Assembly: GCF_000283155.1 (NCBI RefSeq)
Contig: NW_004454217.1
Location: 1,719,237-1,783,236 of the forward strand
Length of the DNA stretch: 64,000 nt
Direction: 5' to 3'
Origin: Ceratotherium simum simum
Lineage: Eukaryota; Chordata; Mammalia; Perissodactyla; Rhinocerotidae
Shown: piece after piece, positions 34,030 through 45,122 of the stretch
Layout of the letters: each line of letters starts with the position of its first letter
Position numbering within the stretch: the stretch's first letter is position 1
Position numbers and translations under genes: made by a program
Notes under the pieces: generated by a model
The model's database searches: none
Seen by the model: only the letters and a program-made list of their open reading frames with translations
Told to the model about the DNA's origin: nothing

Positions 34030-34560
34030 ATAGAAATTAACTCTGGCTGTTTGAAGCAGGAAAGGAATTTATTAAAGGGAATTAAATAGCTTGGAGTCCT
34101 CTGGGAGGGCTGGAGAACTAGGCACAGACACTAAGCAACCAGGAATGATGCCTCAAGTCTACCTCAGCTGCTCCAGAGGGTAAACCACTGTTGCATGCCT
34201 GGGTGCAGACGCTGTGGCTTATCCAGATGATACACTCAACTCTGGGCACTAGATGCTACCACTAGAATCTCTACTCCAGCTGCCCCAGCCGGGTCCAGAA
34301 ACTGCAGGTAGCTGCTGTCACTCTCACTAGGAAGGATTACATGTGGGGCCTGCTTTACTGGGTTGATTCCAAGACCAGCCCGTCTCATCTGATTGGCAGA
34401 GCTCGGTCACAGTCTGCACCCAGCTCCAGGGCAGGCCAGGAAAGAAGTATCTCGCTTCTGCAGTGGGAGGGATTCTCTGCCTCCCACTAAGAGTCATGAG
34501 GTGATGGTGCTCAAAGGTATTATGTTGTCAAAAAGAACAACAGAAGATCTACACCACATT
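34030..34560. mobile_element. Dispersed repeat, family uncertain
   Basis: 'GAAATTAACTCTGGCTGTTT', 'GAATTTATTAAAGGGAAT', 'CAGCTGCCCCAGCC', 'GGGTTGATTCCAAGACCAGC', 'CATCTGATTGGCAGAGCTCG' and 'CTTCTGCAGTGGGAGGGATT' match a dispersed mammalian repeat that I recall, possibly an antisense LTR. GC is higher than in the surroundings. Class and boundaries are uncertain. Confidence 0.4.
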
Positions 34561-35124
34561 TGTCATATTTGAGTTGCTGCATTGCTGATTGTTAGTTTAT
34601 AGTGTTAAATTAATCGTCCTATGATTGAAAATCAGTTTTTATTGCGTGTAAATTTCAGCATATAATTTATAAAGAACTATTTTAAAAGAAATGTTTAGTT
34701 TTATATCCTTCTGACTTAGGAATATTTCATTTCAAGACTAACTCTAGTATCCATGTTGGTTGAAATAAAAATTCTCTCTCTTCCACCACGGGGAAAATTT
34801 AGTAAAGAAAGGAAACCTTTTCTCAGAATTTTGTAGGAGAGATTAGTGTGAAACAGGAGAAAAAAAGTCTCTCCTTCCAGAGAAGACATACTATTGAGCT
34901 ACAAAAGGTTTTCTATTGTGAGAGAAAACCTTGGCTGACTGAGGATGTGTATAATGTTTTTTCTCAATGTATTTCTCACATAAGAGCATGTGAGAGGCTC
35001 TTGATTCCTTTGGACAGGATGTGCTCCACAGATAGGTTTTATTCTTTGCCCTTCAGGTTTTTTATCGCTGGGCATTGAAATAAGAAGTATACTGGGAGAA
35101 GTAATTCTAAATGTAGTAGCTTTA
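34561..35124. other. Unassigned AT-rich sequence
   Basis: No repeat recognised. Overlapping 76- and 81-codon frames on opposite strands (34848-35144) have no known features. Confidence 0.4.
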
Positions 35125-36200
35125 AAACAGGAAAAATGGAGCAATCAGTAAAAATTGCTCTACTTATTCATTTGGCAAATATTTGTTGAGTGTCTACAAA
35201 AATGTTTATCACATGGTTACTACCCTCAAGAAACTCACAAACAAGTGGGAACCCAGCAATAATTGGATTATAAAAATATATAAAAAAGGAAAACACAGGG
35301 TACTATGAGAGTACAGAGAAGGCATATTTAACTTAAACTGTGAGGTGTCAAAGCTGGCTTTCTAGAATCAATAATTCCTCTGAGAATCATAAAGACTGAG
35401 GAGGAGTTAGCCAGCAAATGCTGGGCATGGGAGGTATTACAGAGAATAGCATGCGCCAGAGGCAGGCACATGGCACAGACACATGAAGAGATATTTAGGG
35501 AAACTGTGAGAAGAGACCATGATATGAGACTAGCAGAGCTAGGACTGGAGGGACAGGTCAACTGGAGCCAAGTCCTTTGTCCTGAGGATAATGGAGAACC
35601 ACTGAAGGTGTTAAGTTAGATATGTGTTAGTGATTTTTTTGAATGCAGAGAAATGGGATGATGGATGATGAGGGTGGGAATGAGTTTTGAGAATGTTTCA
35701 GTAATCGCATCAGGAAATGACGAGGCCATAAATTAAAGACAGAGAAAATGGGGTGGATTCCAAAGATACTTATATGAGAGAATTTATGAGACATAGACAC
35801 TAATTAGAAGTAGAGAGTTCAGGAAATGGTTTAGTCAAAGATAATTCCCAGATATATAATTTGAACAACTTAATGTATGGTGTTGCCACTCATCAAGACA
35901 GAGTATTTATTTAGAGGAAAGAAAATGAATTTAGCTTTCGGTTTGTATTGAGGAGGACATCCAAGTGGAGATGTACAATTGCCAATTGGCCATATGGGAA
36001 TGGAGCTCAAGAGAAGGGTCTAAGCCAGAGATAGGATTTCTCAGGTTTTAGGTTGTAGATGGAGCCACTGGTGAGGGTAAGATTATACAGTGACATTGTG
36101 AGAAAGAGGGCAAAGAATGGAACCCTGAGAGTTACCAGTGAGTAGAAGGTTGAAGTGCAGTCGTGCAAGAAACTGACAGTGTCAGTGTAGGGAGGAACCC
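35125..36200 (-). mobile_element. LINE2, antisense, long segment
   Basis: About 1.1 kb of antisense L2: 'TTATTCATTTGGCAAATATT', 'TGTTGAGTGTCTACAAAAAT', 'AGGGTACTATGAGAGTACAG', 'TGAGGAGGAGTTAGCCAGCA', 'AGACATAGACAC', 'GGACATCCAAGTGGAGATGT' and 'AATGGAGCTCAAGAGAAGGG' in consensus order. It continues after a gap and a hAT insertion. Confidence 0.8.
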
Positions 36201-36445
36201 TTATCACCATCCCCTCTCAACTCCCTTTGCTTCCTCACTCATTTTTCCCAGGTAAGTTGGCCCAGTCCCTATCCACTTTCTTTCATTTTGGGATCTGCTT
36301 CTCTGCATAAAGTGAATGTTTCTGTCTGCTCTCTGCCTTATCTCTGGGGGACATCCTGAGGCTGTCCAGCTGTGCTGGAGCCTTATGAGTAAATATGTTA
36401 ATTCAAAGTAGAGTATTAATAGACCTCCTTGAATGCATAGCTAAT
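36201..36445. other. Unassigned short interval within L2
   Basis: Pyrimidine-richer stretch between L2 and the hAT element. It may be extra L2 or another small insertion. Confidence 0.35.
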
Positions 36446-36677
36446 CAGTGATTCTCAACTGGGAGAGATTTTACCACCCCCTGGGTGCGACATTTGGCAA
36501 TATCTGGAGATATTTTTGGTTGTTGTAATTGGGGAGAGGGAGAGAGTGCTATTGGCATGTAGTAGGTAGAGGCCAGGGATGCTGCTAAAGATCCTACAGT
36601 GCATAGGACAACCTTCCTACTCTAACAAAGAATTATTTGGCCCAACATGTCAATAGTGCTGAGGTTGAGAAACCCTG
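36446..36677 (+). mobile_element. hAT-Charlie non-autonomous element, MER20-like
   Basis: Complete copy. The termini CAGTGATTCTCAAC (36446-36459) and GTTGAGAAACCCTG (36664-36677) are inverted repeats matching at 12 of 14. The interior 'GAGATATTTTTGGTTGTTGT', 'GGTAGAGGCCAGGGATGCTG', 'CTACAGTGCATAGGACAACC' and 'AACAAAGAATTATTTGGCCC' is the MER20 sequence. I see no clean 8-bp duplication. It lies inside an L2. MER20 copies are known to have acted as enhancers in some mammals, but nothing here indicates activity. Confidence 0.85.
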
Positions 36678-37572
36678 ATCTAAATCATGTTCTTTAATAG
36701 CGTATACTAATAAAAATGTTTGGCTCCTGAGTTTGTCTCTCTTTGGCTACAGAGTTCGGTGGGGAAGAGAACGGCATTATTTATTGGGCCCCCTATAACA
36801 CCATCAAGGAGTGGCCAGAAGACAGGAGAGAAAGCAGGAAAAGGGTGTTCTGGAAACGAGGATGATGGTGTGCTTAAGAGGGAGAGGTCTTCTCGGTAAA
36901 CTGCTTCTGAGAGGTCTAGTGAGGCAGGGACTGAAAAGAGTTTTTAGGATTTAACATCTATGACTTCCCTAATGACCTTTAGAGGCATTTGGGTGAGAAG
37001 ATGAAGCTAGAGCAGATCACCTTGAGGAGCAAAGGAATGGTGAGGAAATGGAAACAGCCAGTGCTACGTTCACTTTCTCTGGCTGTTGAGGAGAAGCAGG
37101 AGAGAGGATGATAGCTAGAAGAGAAAGGAGGAAGGTTGAACACATTTGTGTACTAAATGGAGAGGCTAGCAGAGAGGGTATGTCTGAAGACCAGGCAAAA
37201 AAGGGGAAATGTATGGAGTACTGTCCCTGAGGAGGTCAGAGGGAGAGAAAATCCAGAGCACAAGTGAAATGACTGGCTTTGCTCTGGAGAAGTGATTTCT
37301 CTTCCATGAATATGGAGCTGCGGGAGAAAGTAAGCAGATGCAATAGGGTTTGTAAAACAGAGGCCTTATTGAGGTGGGGAGAGGAGGGGGAGGCAGCTGC
37401 AGCAGGCATCCCTTGATAGCTTCTTTTCTGACTTGCTGAACTAAAAGACGGTACCATTTTCTGAGCCTTCAGAGGGAGGAGGTGCAATAGGGAGCCTACA
37501 GGGACTGTGAAAGTTTGAAATCAAAATCCAGTGGAAGAAAGAATCAACTGGCCATTCCGGTAGCCTTTTTTT
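36678..37572 (-). mobile_element. LINE2-like antisense sequence, continuation
   Basis: Purine-rich sequence with 'GCAGGAAAAGGGTGTTCTGG', 'GCTTCTGAGAGGTCTAGTGA' and 'GAAGATGAAGCTAGAGCAGA' fits the upstream part of an antisense L2 and follows on from 35125-36200. The fit weakens after about 37100. The 83-codon minus-strand frame 37236-37487 could be a remnant of L2 coding sequence but shows no clear domain. Confidence 0.5.
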
Positions 37573-37905
37573 AAAATCCAATTTGGGGGCCGGCCCCGAG
37601 GCTTAGCAGTTAAGCACTCGAGCTCCGCTACTAGCGGCCTGGGTTAGGATCCCAGGCGCGTACCGACGCACTGCTTCTCCGGCCATGCTGAGGCCGCATC
37701 CCACATACAGCAACTAGAAGGATGTGCAGCTATGACATACAACTATCTACTGGGGCTGTGGGGGGAAAAAAAAAAAGGAGGAGGATTGGCAATAGATATT
37801 AGCTCAGAGCCGGTCTTCCTCAACAAAAAGAAGAGGATTAGCATGGATGTTAGCTCAGGGCTGATCTTTCTCAAAAAAAAAAAAAAAAAGGAAAATCCAA
37901 TTTGG
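37573..37905 (+). mobile_element. ERE-type SINE with perfect 14-bp target-site duplication
   Basis: The element (37587-37891) begins GGGCCGGCCCC, with the tRNA-like head 'GGCTTAGCAGTTAAGCACTC' (box A region) and 'CGGCCTGGGTTAGGATCCCA' (box B region). The body is 'CCGGCCATGCTGAGGCCGCA' and 'CAACTAGAAGGATGTGCAGC', then two related units 'TTGGCAATAGATATTAGCTC' and 'TTAGCATGGATGTTAGCTCA', and a poly(A) tail. AAAATCCAATTTGG occurs at 37573-37586 and 37892-37905. ERE SINEs mark Perissodactyla. RNA polymerase III transcription, then L1-type retroposition, is the known mechanism. The 73-codon frame 37732-37953 is inside. Confidence 0.93.
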
Positions 37906-38190
37906 CTTTACATTTTTTTAATTGAAATATATTTGAAATATAATATTGTGTAAGTTTAAGGTGTACAACATATTGATTTGATATATTTATATATTGCAAT
38001 ATGATTACTATTGTAGCGTTAGCTAGCACCTCTATCACATCATATAATTATCATTTCTTTTTTGTGGTGGAAATAATTAAGATCTAATCTCTTAGCAAGT
38101 TTGATGTTTATAAGACAATATTGTTGTATATAGTCACTATACTGTGCATTAGATCTTCAGGACTTACTTATCCACTTATTGCAAGTTAGC
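37906..38190 (-). mobile_element. LINE-1 3' UTR fragment, antisense
   Basis: 'TATAATATTGTGTAAGTTTA', 'AGGTGTACAACATATTGATT' and 'TATATAGTCACTATACTGTG' match the same L1 3' UTR as at 7490-7700. It begins at a T run that is the complement of its poly(A) tail. The ERE lies immediately outside its 3' end. Confidence 0.8.
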
Positions 38191-38790
38191 CTTACTTTCT
38201 TGATTAGTTTCAGAGTAGTTTCTGGGGAGGCTGGGAGGGAGAGATTTGGTTACTCACATTTACAACGAAGTCGAGCTAGAAATCTCAGGCTCTCCCATTC
38301 TGTTGTCCCCAAACTGTCCTCCCAGATATCCAGCAGAGGAGGCCAGAGGGGTGGGAGGGCAGTACTCTCGCCTTCCTGCTTCTTTATTGCCTCCCATGAC
38401 CAAATTCCTAGAACCATCATCCTGGGTGTCTGGCTTTGCTCCCCAAACTTAACATTTTCCATGTGTGATGTGAATTTGCCTTGCTGCCTTTCTATAGCTG
38501 CTGAGAGTCTTGGTACCTTAGCGGATGACCCATGTCAGACCCAGATGCATCATATCTAGTGCTTGGACTTTGGCAAACAGTATCTCTTGCACCAGTAGTT
38601 CAGAAAGTATGGTGATGTTGTTTGCATCCCACGTTGTTGGAATTTCTATGAGTCCTTTAATGGCCCAGAGAGACAACAGGATGGAACGTTTGAAATAGAG
38701 GTGGTACTGGGATGCCCAGGAAAAGGTGGCCCTAAAGGCAACCACCTGCTTTACCTCCTTGCAAGAATGACTTTAGAATACTTTGCTCCA
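38191..38790. other. Unassigned, GC-richer block
   Basis: A 0.6-kb block richer in GC than its neighbours, with overlapping open frames on both strands (126 codons plus at 38179-38559, 75 codons minus at 38518-38745). The 126-codon frame starts inside the L1 fragment and shows no domain. No repeat is recognised, so this could be an unrecognised repeat or non-repetitive sequence. Confidence 0.35.
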
Positions 38791-39335
38791 CTGACTTGAA
38801 TTTCTGAAATGCTTATGGTACTCACCGCTATTCACAGCCCTACCACAAAGGGAGCTTGAATGTTTTTATTTGCATCTGTAAATTCCTGCAAAGGTTTTAA
38901 AGTTATTTTACCCACTGGTAAATGTAATAAACAGTGATATTCAGATGGTGCACATTTAAGCTTGCCTTTCCTCTCTACACAAAAACGCATGCTAATGGTC
39001 GCTGGATAATTAAAATTAAACCACATTCAATAGATAAACAAATTAAAGCAAAGCAAATTGTGTGCATGCCTCCCTAAACAGCACACACATTATCAGAGAG
39101 GGCAACTCTAATTATTCAAGGATATAGCAAGAGCTATTGAAGGAACTATTGATTTTTTTTAAGATAAGAAAGTGTCTTCAGTATTAATGGGTAGTATTTG
39201 TTTCCAAGCCAAATTCTTTGCGGTATTGTAGAAATTAAAAAGGATATTGGATCAAAGCTACCCAAACCTTACACACTTATCAGGACTTGCCAACTAATAG
39301 ATCATGATCTGCTAGTGTTATTTTTGACAATTTTA
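38791..39335. other. Repeat-poor AT-rich block, possible regulatory sequence
   Basis: No repeat recognised. 38990-39040 has several TAATTAAAATTAAA-type homeodomain-like sites ('GGATAATTAAAATTAAACC'). This is suggestive only; AT-rich DNA gives such sites by chance. Confidence 0.3.
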
Positions 39336-39700
39336 TTTTTAATTATAAGGTAACACATGAATTTATTTTCTTTGTAAAATGTTACAGTATTTCTGACCAT
39401 CCCCAAGTGTCCATCCCTTCTTCAGAGGTAACACTTGCTGTTGGTTTGGTGCAGATACTTCCAGATGGTTTCTAGTGCATTTTAAACACATTTATCTACA
39501 TTTACTCATACATGTTTTCAATGGTGTATTGTGGATTTTTTGTTTAATTGTTTGTTTTTTGGTTTCCAACGGAAATGAGATCATTCTATACACACCTTTC
39601 TCAAAAATTCATTTTTCATTCAATAATACGCCTTAGAGAGTTTTGGTAATGGTACATACAAATCTACTTCAATATTTTCCGCCATTTCATTTCTTGTTCC
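39336..39700 (-). mobile_element. Old LINE-derived repeat, probable
   Basis: 'CAGAGGTAACACTTGCTGTT', 'CATACATGTTTTCAATGGTG', 'GAAATGAGATCATTCTATAC' and 'TTCATTCAATAATACGCCTT' match the eroded LINE family seen elsewhere here. Confidence 0.4.
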
Positions 39701-40429
39701 TCTTAATGTTTGTATCAAAGCAATAAAGGCCCTTGATGAAAAAATCAAAAGGGACAAGAAAGGCTTATAATAGGATTCAACAATCTCCATGGCTCCGTGG
39801 ATACCAGTCCTAGTCCCACTTCTCATAGGCAACTGCTCTGGGCAGTTGCCTGTGTTTATCATCTCCAGAGATCTAAATAATCTGTGGCCATATCTTTATT
39901 AATGACTTATCAATTTCAGACACTATACTGACTTCCTGCTTGATGGAATACAATTACCCTTACTTATACTACTGCTAACTTCCCTTTCTGTCTTCCCTCA
40001 ATATGGTCCTACCATTGCATTTAGTTTCTTTATTGGCTGTCTTTATAATTATAATTAAGTACTTAAACCTTTATTTCTTTTCTTCTCAACTATATATATT
40101 ATATCTGGACTCCTGACTTTGTATAATGATGATGCTACTTCTCCTTTCAACTTTCCTTTCCTTTCCTTTTCACCCTTACAATTTATTTTATAACCACACC
40201 CTTTACTATGTTAACTTGGATTACGTGCTTTGTTTATAAGTTGATTCTAAAAGTTTAAAATCAACAAATGACATTTACATTATTGTGACTATGCAAATAT
40301 GTTATGCACAAAGAGTATACTATCTATGATTTTTAAAATATAGCTTTCAGTTTTTGTTTTTGATGGCATTTTATTTTCTTTCATTATTTGCCTTTATCAT
40401 ATCCTTTTTAAAAACTCCTTTCAATAAAA
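39701..40429. other. Unassigned AT-rich sequence
   Basis: T-rich sequence with small tracts (TTTCC repeats near 40150-40170). Frames of 80 and 93 codons (39620-39862, 40354-40635) have no recognisable features. Confidence 0.35.
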
Positions 40430-41150
40430 TATTTATGATTCTTTCTTCCCAGAAATCTTTCTCTCAGGGCCATCCATTCTATTGTTCCAATAAGGACTGT
40501 TGTTCTCTAGGTCTGTTTCCCAGCTTCTATCCTGGGACATCTCACTGCATCTCTAGAATGTTCGTTTCATTTCTTGTTCTCATATCTTTTTATTCCAGGA
40601 TATTCTCAAGTAACTTACTAAGAAATGGTGTGTGAAGGGTAAATTTTCTAAGCATGTCTGAAAATATTTTTTTCTACCTTAAAACTTGATTGATAATTTG
40701 CTTGGGTAAGAATTCAAGTTTCAAAATTACTTCCCCTTACAATACTGAAGGCATCTAGTATTGTTGTGAGCAGTCTGAAGGCGATTAACTTGTTATTCCT
40801 CTCAGTGACCTTGTTTTTTACCTATCTGAAAGATTTTAGCATCTTTATTCTTAGTATTGCCAAACTTTTCAGATATTTGTCTGAGTGTGAGTGTTTTTCA
40901 TTCAAAGTGGGTTTTTAAATTTGGAGTCTTGAGTCTTTCTCTTATGGGAAATTTTCTTGTATCATTTCTTAGATAATTTTTCTCTTTCATTTTCTCTGTT
41001 ATCTCTTTCTAGATTTTCTATTAGATTGGAATGTCTGATGCTTGGGTCATAAGGGTTAATTCTCCATCTACGTATTTTTTTCATTTCTCTGCCTTTTATT
41101 CTCCTTCTTAGGGTATTTCTTTGACTTTGTTGCCCAACTGTCCATTTTTT
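40430..41150. mobile_element. Eroded dispersed repeat, possible
   Basis: The series 'GAGTCTTTCTCTTATGGGAA', 'ATTTTCTTGTATCATTTCTT', 'TTTTCTCTGTTATCTCTTTC' and 'TAGATTGGAATGTCTGATGC' follows the word order of an old dispersed repeat of T-rich strand that I recall but cannot name. Confidence 0.35.
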
Positions 41151-41188
41151 TTTAACTTAACATATTAATAAGACAATATTAATATTGT

Positions 41189-41269
41189 AGGTCTGTGCTT
41201 GGGAATGAACCTGGGCTGCTGAAGCAGAGCACGCAGAACTTAACCACTAGGTCACGGGGCTGGCCCCCG
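41189..41269 (-). mobile_element. ERE-type SINE head fragment, antisense
   Basis: On the minus strand: 'GGGCCAGCCCCGTGACCTAG', then 'TGGTTAAGTTCTGCG' (box A), and 'CCCAGGTTCATTCCC' (box B). Only the tRNA-like head of about 80 bp is present. The fragment supports the perissodactyl assignment. A poly-T/AT-rich stretch (41146-41185) precedes it on the plus strand. Confidence 0.8.
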
Positions 41270-41384
41270 TTACAGTTTTTATATGAATAATTGAAGTAAT
41301 GAAAAAACTAGGAATCAGGAACCTGGATTTTAATATTACCTCTGTGACTATATAACTATGTGACTGTGACAATCACTGAACTAG
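41270..41384. other. Unassigned short interval
   Basis: Contains 'ACCTCTGTGACTATATAACT', which could be a MIR trace. Confidence 0.35.
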
Positions 41385-41722
41385 GACTGTTTACAAATAT
41401 ACTGATTCTCCTTGTGCCTGGTATGTGGTGGGATTGCACCTTTCAGCCCTAAAGACTCATAACTTGCTTTGGCTAATAATCTATGATCAGAAAATTTAGA
41501 GCCAAAGTTCCATTTGCTATGTCCCTACCCTTGCCAATGTATTCTTGGGAACATATAAGACGGAACCTCAATAGCTTGAGTCCCTGAGTGACTCTGATGA
41601 ACAGAGCTGACCCTTCAGACCCACATTGAATATGTAGTGTGAATGAGAAATAAGATTTAAAACGGTAATTTTAAGGCTGTTTGTTACTGCAGCATAACAT
41701 AGCCCACACTGACAGAAACAGA
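41385..41722 (+). mobile_element. MaLR-type LTR
   Basis: The 3' end 'GAATGAGAAATAAGATTTAA', 'GGCTGTTTGTTACTGCAGCA', 'TAACATAGCCCACACTGACA' is the same MaLR-type end as at 8455-8822. The 5' part is eroded. Confidence 0.6.
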
Positions 41723-42309
41723 TATTATACATTGAAGTACTGCATTAAAGACTGTAGTGTGTGGCACTGGCTTATTGGTTGGGTGCTAGTTGGCAGGAAA
41801 CTGTTATTAGAGGCCAGACAAATGGCAAATAGTCTTCTGTGATAATTTGGAAGGGAGTTAATGTACCTATTTAATTTCAAAGAAGAGATAGAAAATAGAA
41901 TGTTAGTAATGTGCATTTTTTGCTGTTTACTATGTTTGGCAAGATACTTCAAGACAGATGAATTCAGATAAGAATTGACCAATTTGTAAGCAGGAATGAA
42001 AGGCATAGAGAGTCCATAAATCCAAGGAATTGTAGAGTTGGAAGAGGCAACTTCTTTCCAATATCAAATAGTGAAAAATAAAATCAAGAAAGCTTTTAGT
42101 CAAGAAAGGCTGATTAAAGTCAAATGTATGGCCATTACATTTATTGTTAAATCCTCTGAATGGATAAAGGTATTTCCTTCAATGTCCAACTAAAGGTATG
42201 ACACCAAGTAAATCTTTTAAATTGGTCAAAATAGCTCAGGAATAAAAGACTAACTTAAGCAGAGCTCTTTGTTAACCTTTGTTGGACATATGGTAAGAAC
42301 AAGAAATGA
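41723..42309. other. Unassigned AT-rich sequence
   Basis: No gene or repeat recognised; the minus-strand 93-codon frame 41725-42006 has no known features. Confidence 0.4.
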
Positions 42310-42460
42310 ACGTTATTTTTTTCTAAGTCACTGAGTTCTTGAGCTTCCAAGATTGATATGTTGGAAACTTCCAAGACTGATATGTCTTCTTCTTCATTTG
42401 TAAAATGGGAGTAACTATATTTGCCCTGTGTATTCCACAAGAGAATTGTGAGAATCATGG
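42310..42460 (+). mobile_element. MIR SINE fragment, sense
   Basis: 'TTCTTCATTTGTAAAATGGG', 'AGTAACTATATTTGCC' and 'GAGAATTGTGAGAATCATGG' match the MIR middle. The tRNA-like end is not recognisable. Confidence 0.5.
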
Positions 42461-43435
42461 ATTTCTTCATTAGCATACATTTACTGGACATTTTTCACGT
42501 GCTAAGATTGTGCGAGGCTTTAGAAAATCAAACCTGAATTTTTCTTATAGAGGCAGAAAATAAAAAATACCGTGTGATCGTTAAGCATAGTGGCTCACAA
42601 TGGAAGCTCAGCTCTCCCAGCACTGGGAGGGAAGCTGTCAAAGAGCAATTCCTGGAGAAGATAATGTGCACTCAATCTTGAAGAATACTTGAGAGTTATA
42701 TCTAGGCAGAGACCATAGCGAGAATGATGGAAGAAGGTATAAAATAGGGAATCAATAACTTCTTGCGAGGTAGTGGTGGTGGGTATGGTTGGAGGGATAG
42801 GGAGAAGACAGATCATTAGTTTTCTTGTGTGTTAAGTCATGGAATTAGACCTTTTATAAATTAAATCAGGAATCATCAAAGGATTTTAAATATGGAGAGA
42901 AACAGAATAAAAATTGCCTTTTTAAAAATATCACTATGGTAACAGTAGAGGGTAGTTAGGAGGGGCAGAAATTACTGGGTAGAAGTTTCTTGAGGCAATA
43001 CAGGAAAAATAATGCTGTGGCAATGGAGATGGAGAGAAGGGAAAACATTGGAGAGATATTTAGGAAATCTTATCACCATGATTTGGGTACTGATTGACTC
43101 TGAGATCTCTGATGTAGTCGGCAGTGGATGAGAGGTGGTGATTCTATCTACTGAGGATGAAATATAAGAAGGGGAGGATTTTGAGGGAAAAATAGTGTGT
43201 TCAATGTTGTCCATGTAGAGTTTGCTATTTGCCTGTGTGTCACACAAGAAGAAGAGTTCAATAAACAATTGGCTTTATAGAACTGGCTCCTAGACCCAAG
43301 GTCTGAGCAAGAAACACAGATATCAGAGTCATTATCATCCAAGAAATAGATAAGTCTGGGTTTTGTTGAGGTTATCTAGAGAGAGAGATAAGGGCAGAGG
43401 GCCAAGGGTGAAGCCATGGGGAACATAAGTATTTA
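42461..43435 (-). mobile_element. LINE2, antisense, left segment
   Basis: Antisense L2: 'CATTTACTGGACATTTTTCA', 'CACTCAATCTTGAAGAATAC', 'AATGGAGATGGAGAGAAGGG', 'TGTTGTCCATGTAGAGTTTG', 'GGCCAAGGGTGAAGCCATGG'. It is interrupted by a MIR and continues at 43693. The 73-98 codon frames on it are remnants or shadows. Confidence 0.72.
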
Positions 43436-43692
43436 ATCATATATAACAGCTGACTTTTATTGAATACTTACCATGTACTAAGCATTATGTCAAGAGATTT
43501 ACATGCATTATTTTATTTAATTTCAACTACATACCCTATAATACAGTTGTGTTGCTATTATACTTGTTTTATAGAGGAGAAAACAGAACCTCAGAGAGGT
43601 AGCTTGCCCAAGGTCATGGAGCTGGTAAGTGGTAGAGTTGAGACTCACACTTAACTCTTCCAGAATCAGCAGGCTTAATCACTGTATTTAGG
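43436..43692 (-). mobile_element. MIR SINE, antisense, nearly complete, nested in L2
   Basis: 'TTTTATTGAATACTTACCAT', 'GTACTAAGCATTATGTCAAG', 'TTTACATGCATTATTTTATT', 'GAGGAGAAAACAGAACCTCA', 'GAGAGGTAGCTTGCCCAAGG' and 'TCATGGAGCTGGTAAGTGGT' in order give an almost full-length reverse-complement MIR. Confidence 0.85.
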
Positions 43693-44330
43693 AAGAGAAC
43701 CATGAAAACAAAGAAAGGTATGACCCAGGAGTAGGGGGAAACTCGAATGAGAGGGGTGTACCAGAAACCAAGGGAGAAAAGGTTTTCAAAGAAAACTCAG
43801 TGAGTAAAGGATTGTGTGGTAAAAGATTTTGAATGCTGTGGAGACATCAAGGAAAGTAACATGCCTAAATGTTTTTGATGGCTGAGGCAAAATTAGTAAA
43901 CATGGCAAGAGTGGAAGACAATAGTCAGGGAGTTGAGTAGGGACAAGAGAGAACAGGATGGAGATGTTGGATGTAAACTGCTTTCTGGAAGACTTGTGGC
44001 CAGCGATGACCTGAGATTTGGGGTGTATGTGAGGGGTATTTTATTTCATTTTGTTTTGATTTTTAATGGGAAAGATGTGATCATGTTTAGAGGCTAATCA
44101 AACAGAATCAGTACAGCAAAGAGGAAAGAAAGAGAAAGATGATTGAAATGGGGAGAATGAGTCCAGGAAGCAGGTAGAAGATTAGCTTGGCTAGAAGAAA
44201 GAGCTCTTCTACTGAGAAAGGAGAGAAAGAATTAAGGAAGGCTCGGAGTCAGGAAAGTTTGCAGGGGAAGAAGAGACAAAGTTGAGGTATTTCTCCTACA
44301 GACATAAAAACGTTTTGGGAGAGGCAAGTA
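43693..44330 (-). mobile_element. LINE2, antisense, right segment
   Basis: 'GATTTTGAATGCTGTGGAGA', 'CATCAAGGAAAGTAACATGC' and 'AGTAGGGACAAGAGAGAACA' carry on the antisense L2 after the MIR. The fit becomes weak beyond about 44250. Confidence 0.6.
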
Positions 44331-44714
44331 CTGTGCATATACAAATTAAACCTTTTAAGGGTTGATAATATAAACATTTTTTCAAGTTGCTTAATAGAGT
44401 TAGAGCAAACAAGTCTTAAAAATTTGTGAGTCCCTGTATCTAGAAAGGATGTCCAGACTATTATTTTTCTTTTCAGTCTATACAAGGGTTTCTGCTTGGT
44501 GGCTAGAGGACAGTCATTTGAATCTGGACTAGGTTATAGTCAGGGGGAATTGTATTGGCTGTTCATGCTACAAGTTTAAATGAAATCAACAGAAGTTTTC
44601 AAAGAGTAAACCCTGTAAATCCCCTCTGGAAAGGCAAGTGACCCCCATGTCCCTCACTCTGCCTGTCCTGGACCCTTTTGTATTGACCTAATGCCTGACA
44701 CAGGAAACCCTGTG
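44331..44714. other. Unassigned short interval
   Basis: Nothing recognised. Confidence 0.4.
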
Positions 44715-45122
44715 TCTTAGCTCAGGCTGCCATGACAAAACACCATAGACTGGGTGGCTTAAAAAACAGACATTTATTTCTTACAGTTCTGGAGGCTGGG
44801 ATGTCTAAGATTAGGTTCTGGCATGGTTGGATTCTGGTGACAGCTTTCTTTCTGGCTTGCAGATGGCCCCCTTCTTGCTGTGTCCTCAGAGAGAGAGAGA
44901 GAGAGAGAAAGAGAAACAGAGTTAGATAGATAGATAGATAGGTAGAGAGAGAGAGAGAGAGAGAGAGCTCTCTGGTCTCTTCTTATGAGGGGCCCACCCT
45001 CATGACTTCATCTAAGCCCAAGTACCTCCCAAAGGTCCCATCTCCATTTACCATCATATTGGGGATTAGAGTTTCAATGTGTAAATTTTGGAGGGATGCA
45101 AACCTTCAGTCCATACCACCCT
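44715..45122 (-). mobile_element. MaLR LTR (MLT1/MST type), antisense, carrying microsatellites
   Basis: Antisense copy of the family at 17479-17828. It shows 'TGTCTTAGCTCAGGCTGCCA', 'CATAGACTGGGTGGCTTAAA', 'GTTCTGGAGGCTGGGATGTC', 'CTTCTTGCTGTGTCCTCA', 'GGGGCCCACCCTCATGACTT', 'CCTCCCAAAGGTCCCATCTC' and 'GAGTTTCAATGTGTAAATTT'. A GA/GATA microsatellite has expanded in its middle. Confidence 0.85.
44889..44968. repeat. Compound microsatellite (GA)n-(GATA)n-(GA)n
   Basis: A GA run, an impure GAAA stretch, about four GATA units at 44922-44940, and a second GA run at 44945-44968, inside the LTR above. Confidence 0.9.

Noticed and set aside
38179..38559. 126-codon open frame in a GC-richer block
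   Set aside because: It starts inside an antisense L1 3' UTR, an overlapping frame exists on the other strand, and no motif is visible.
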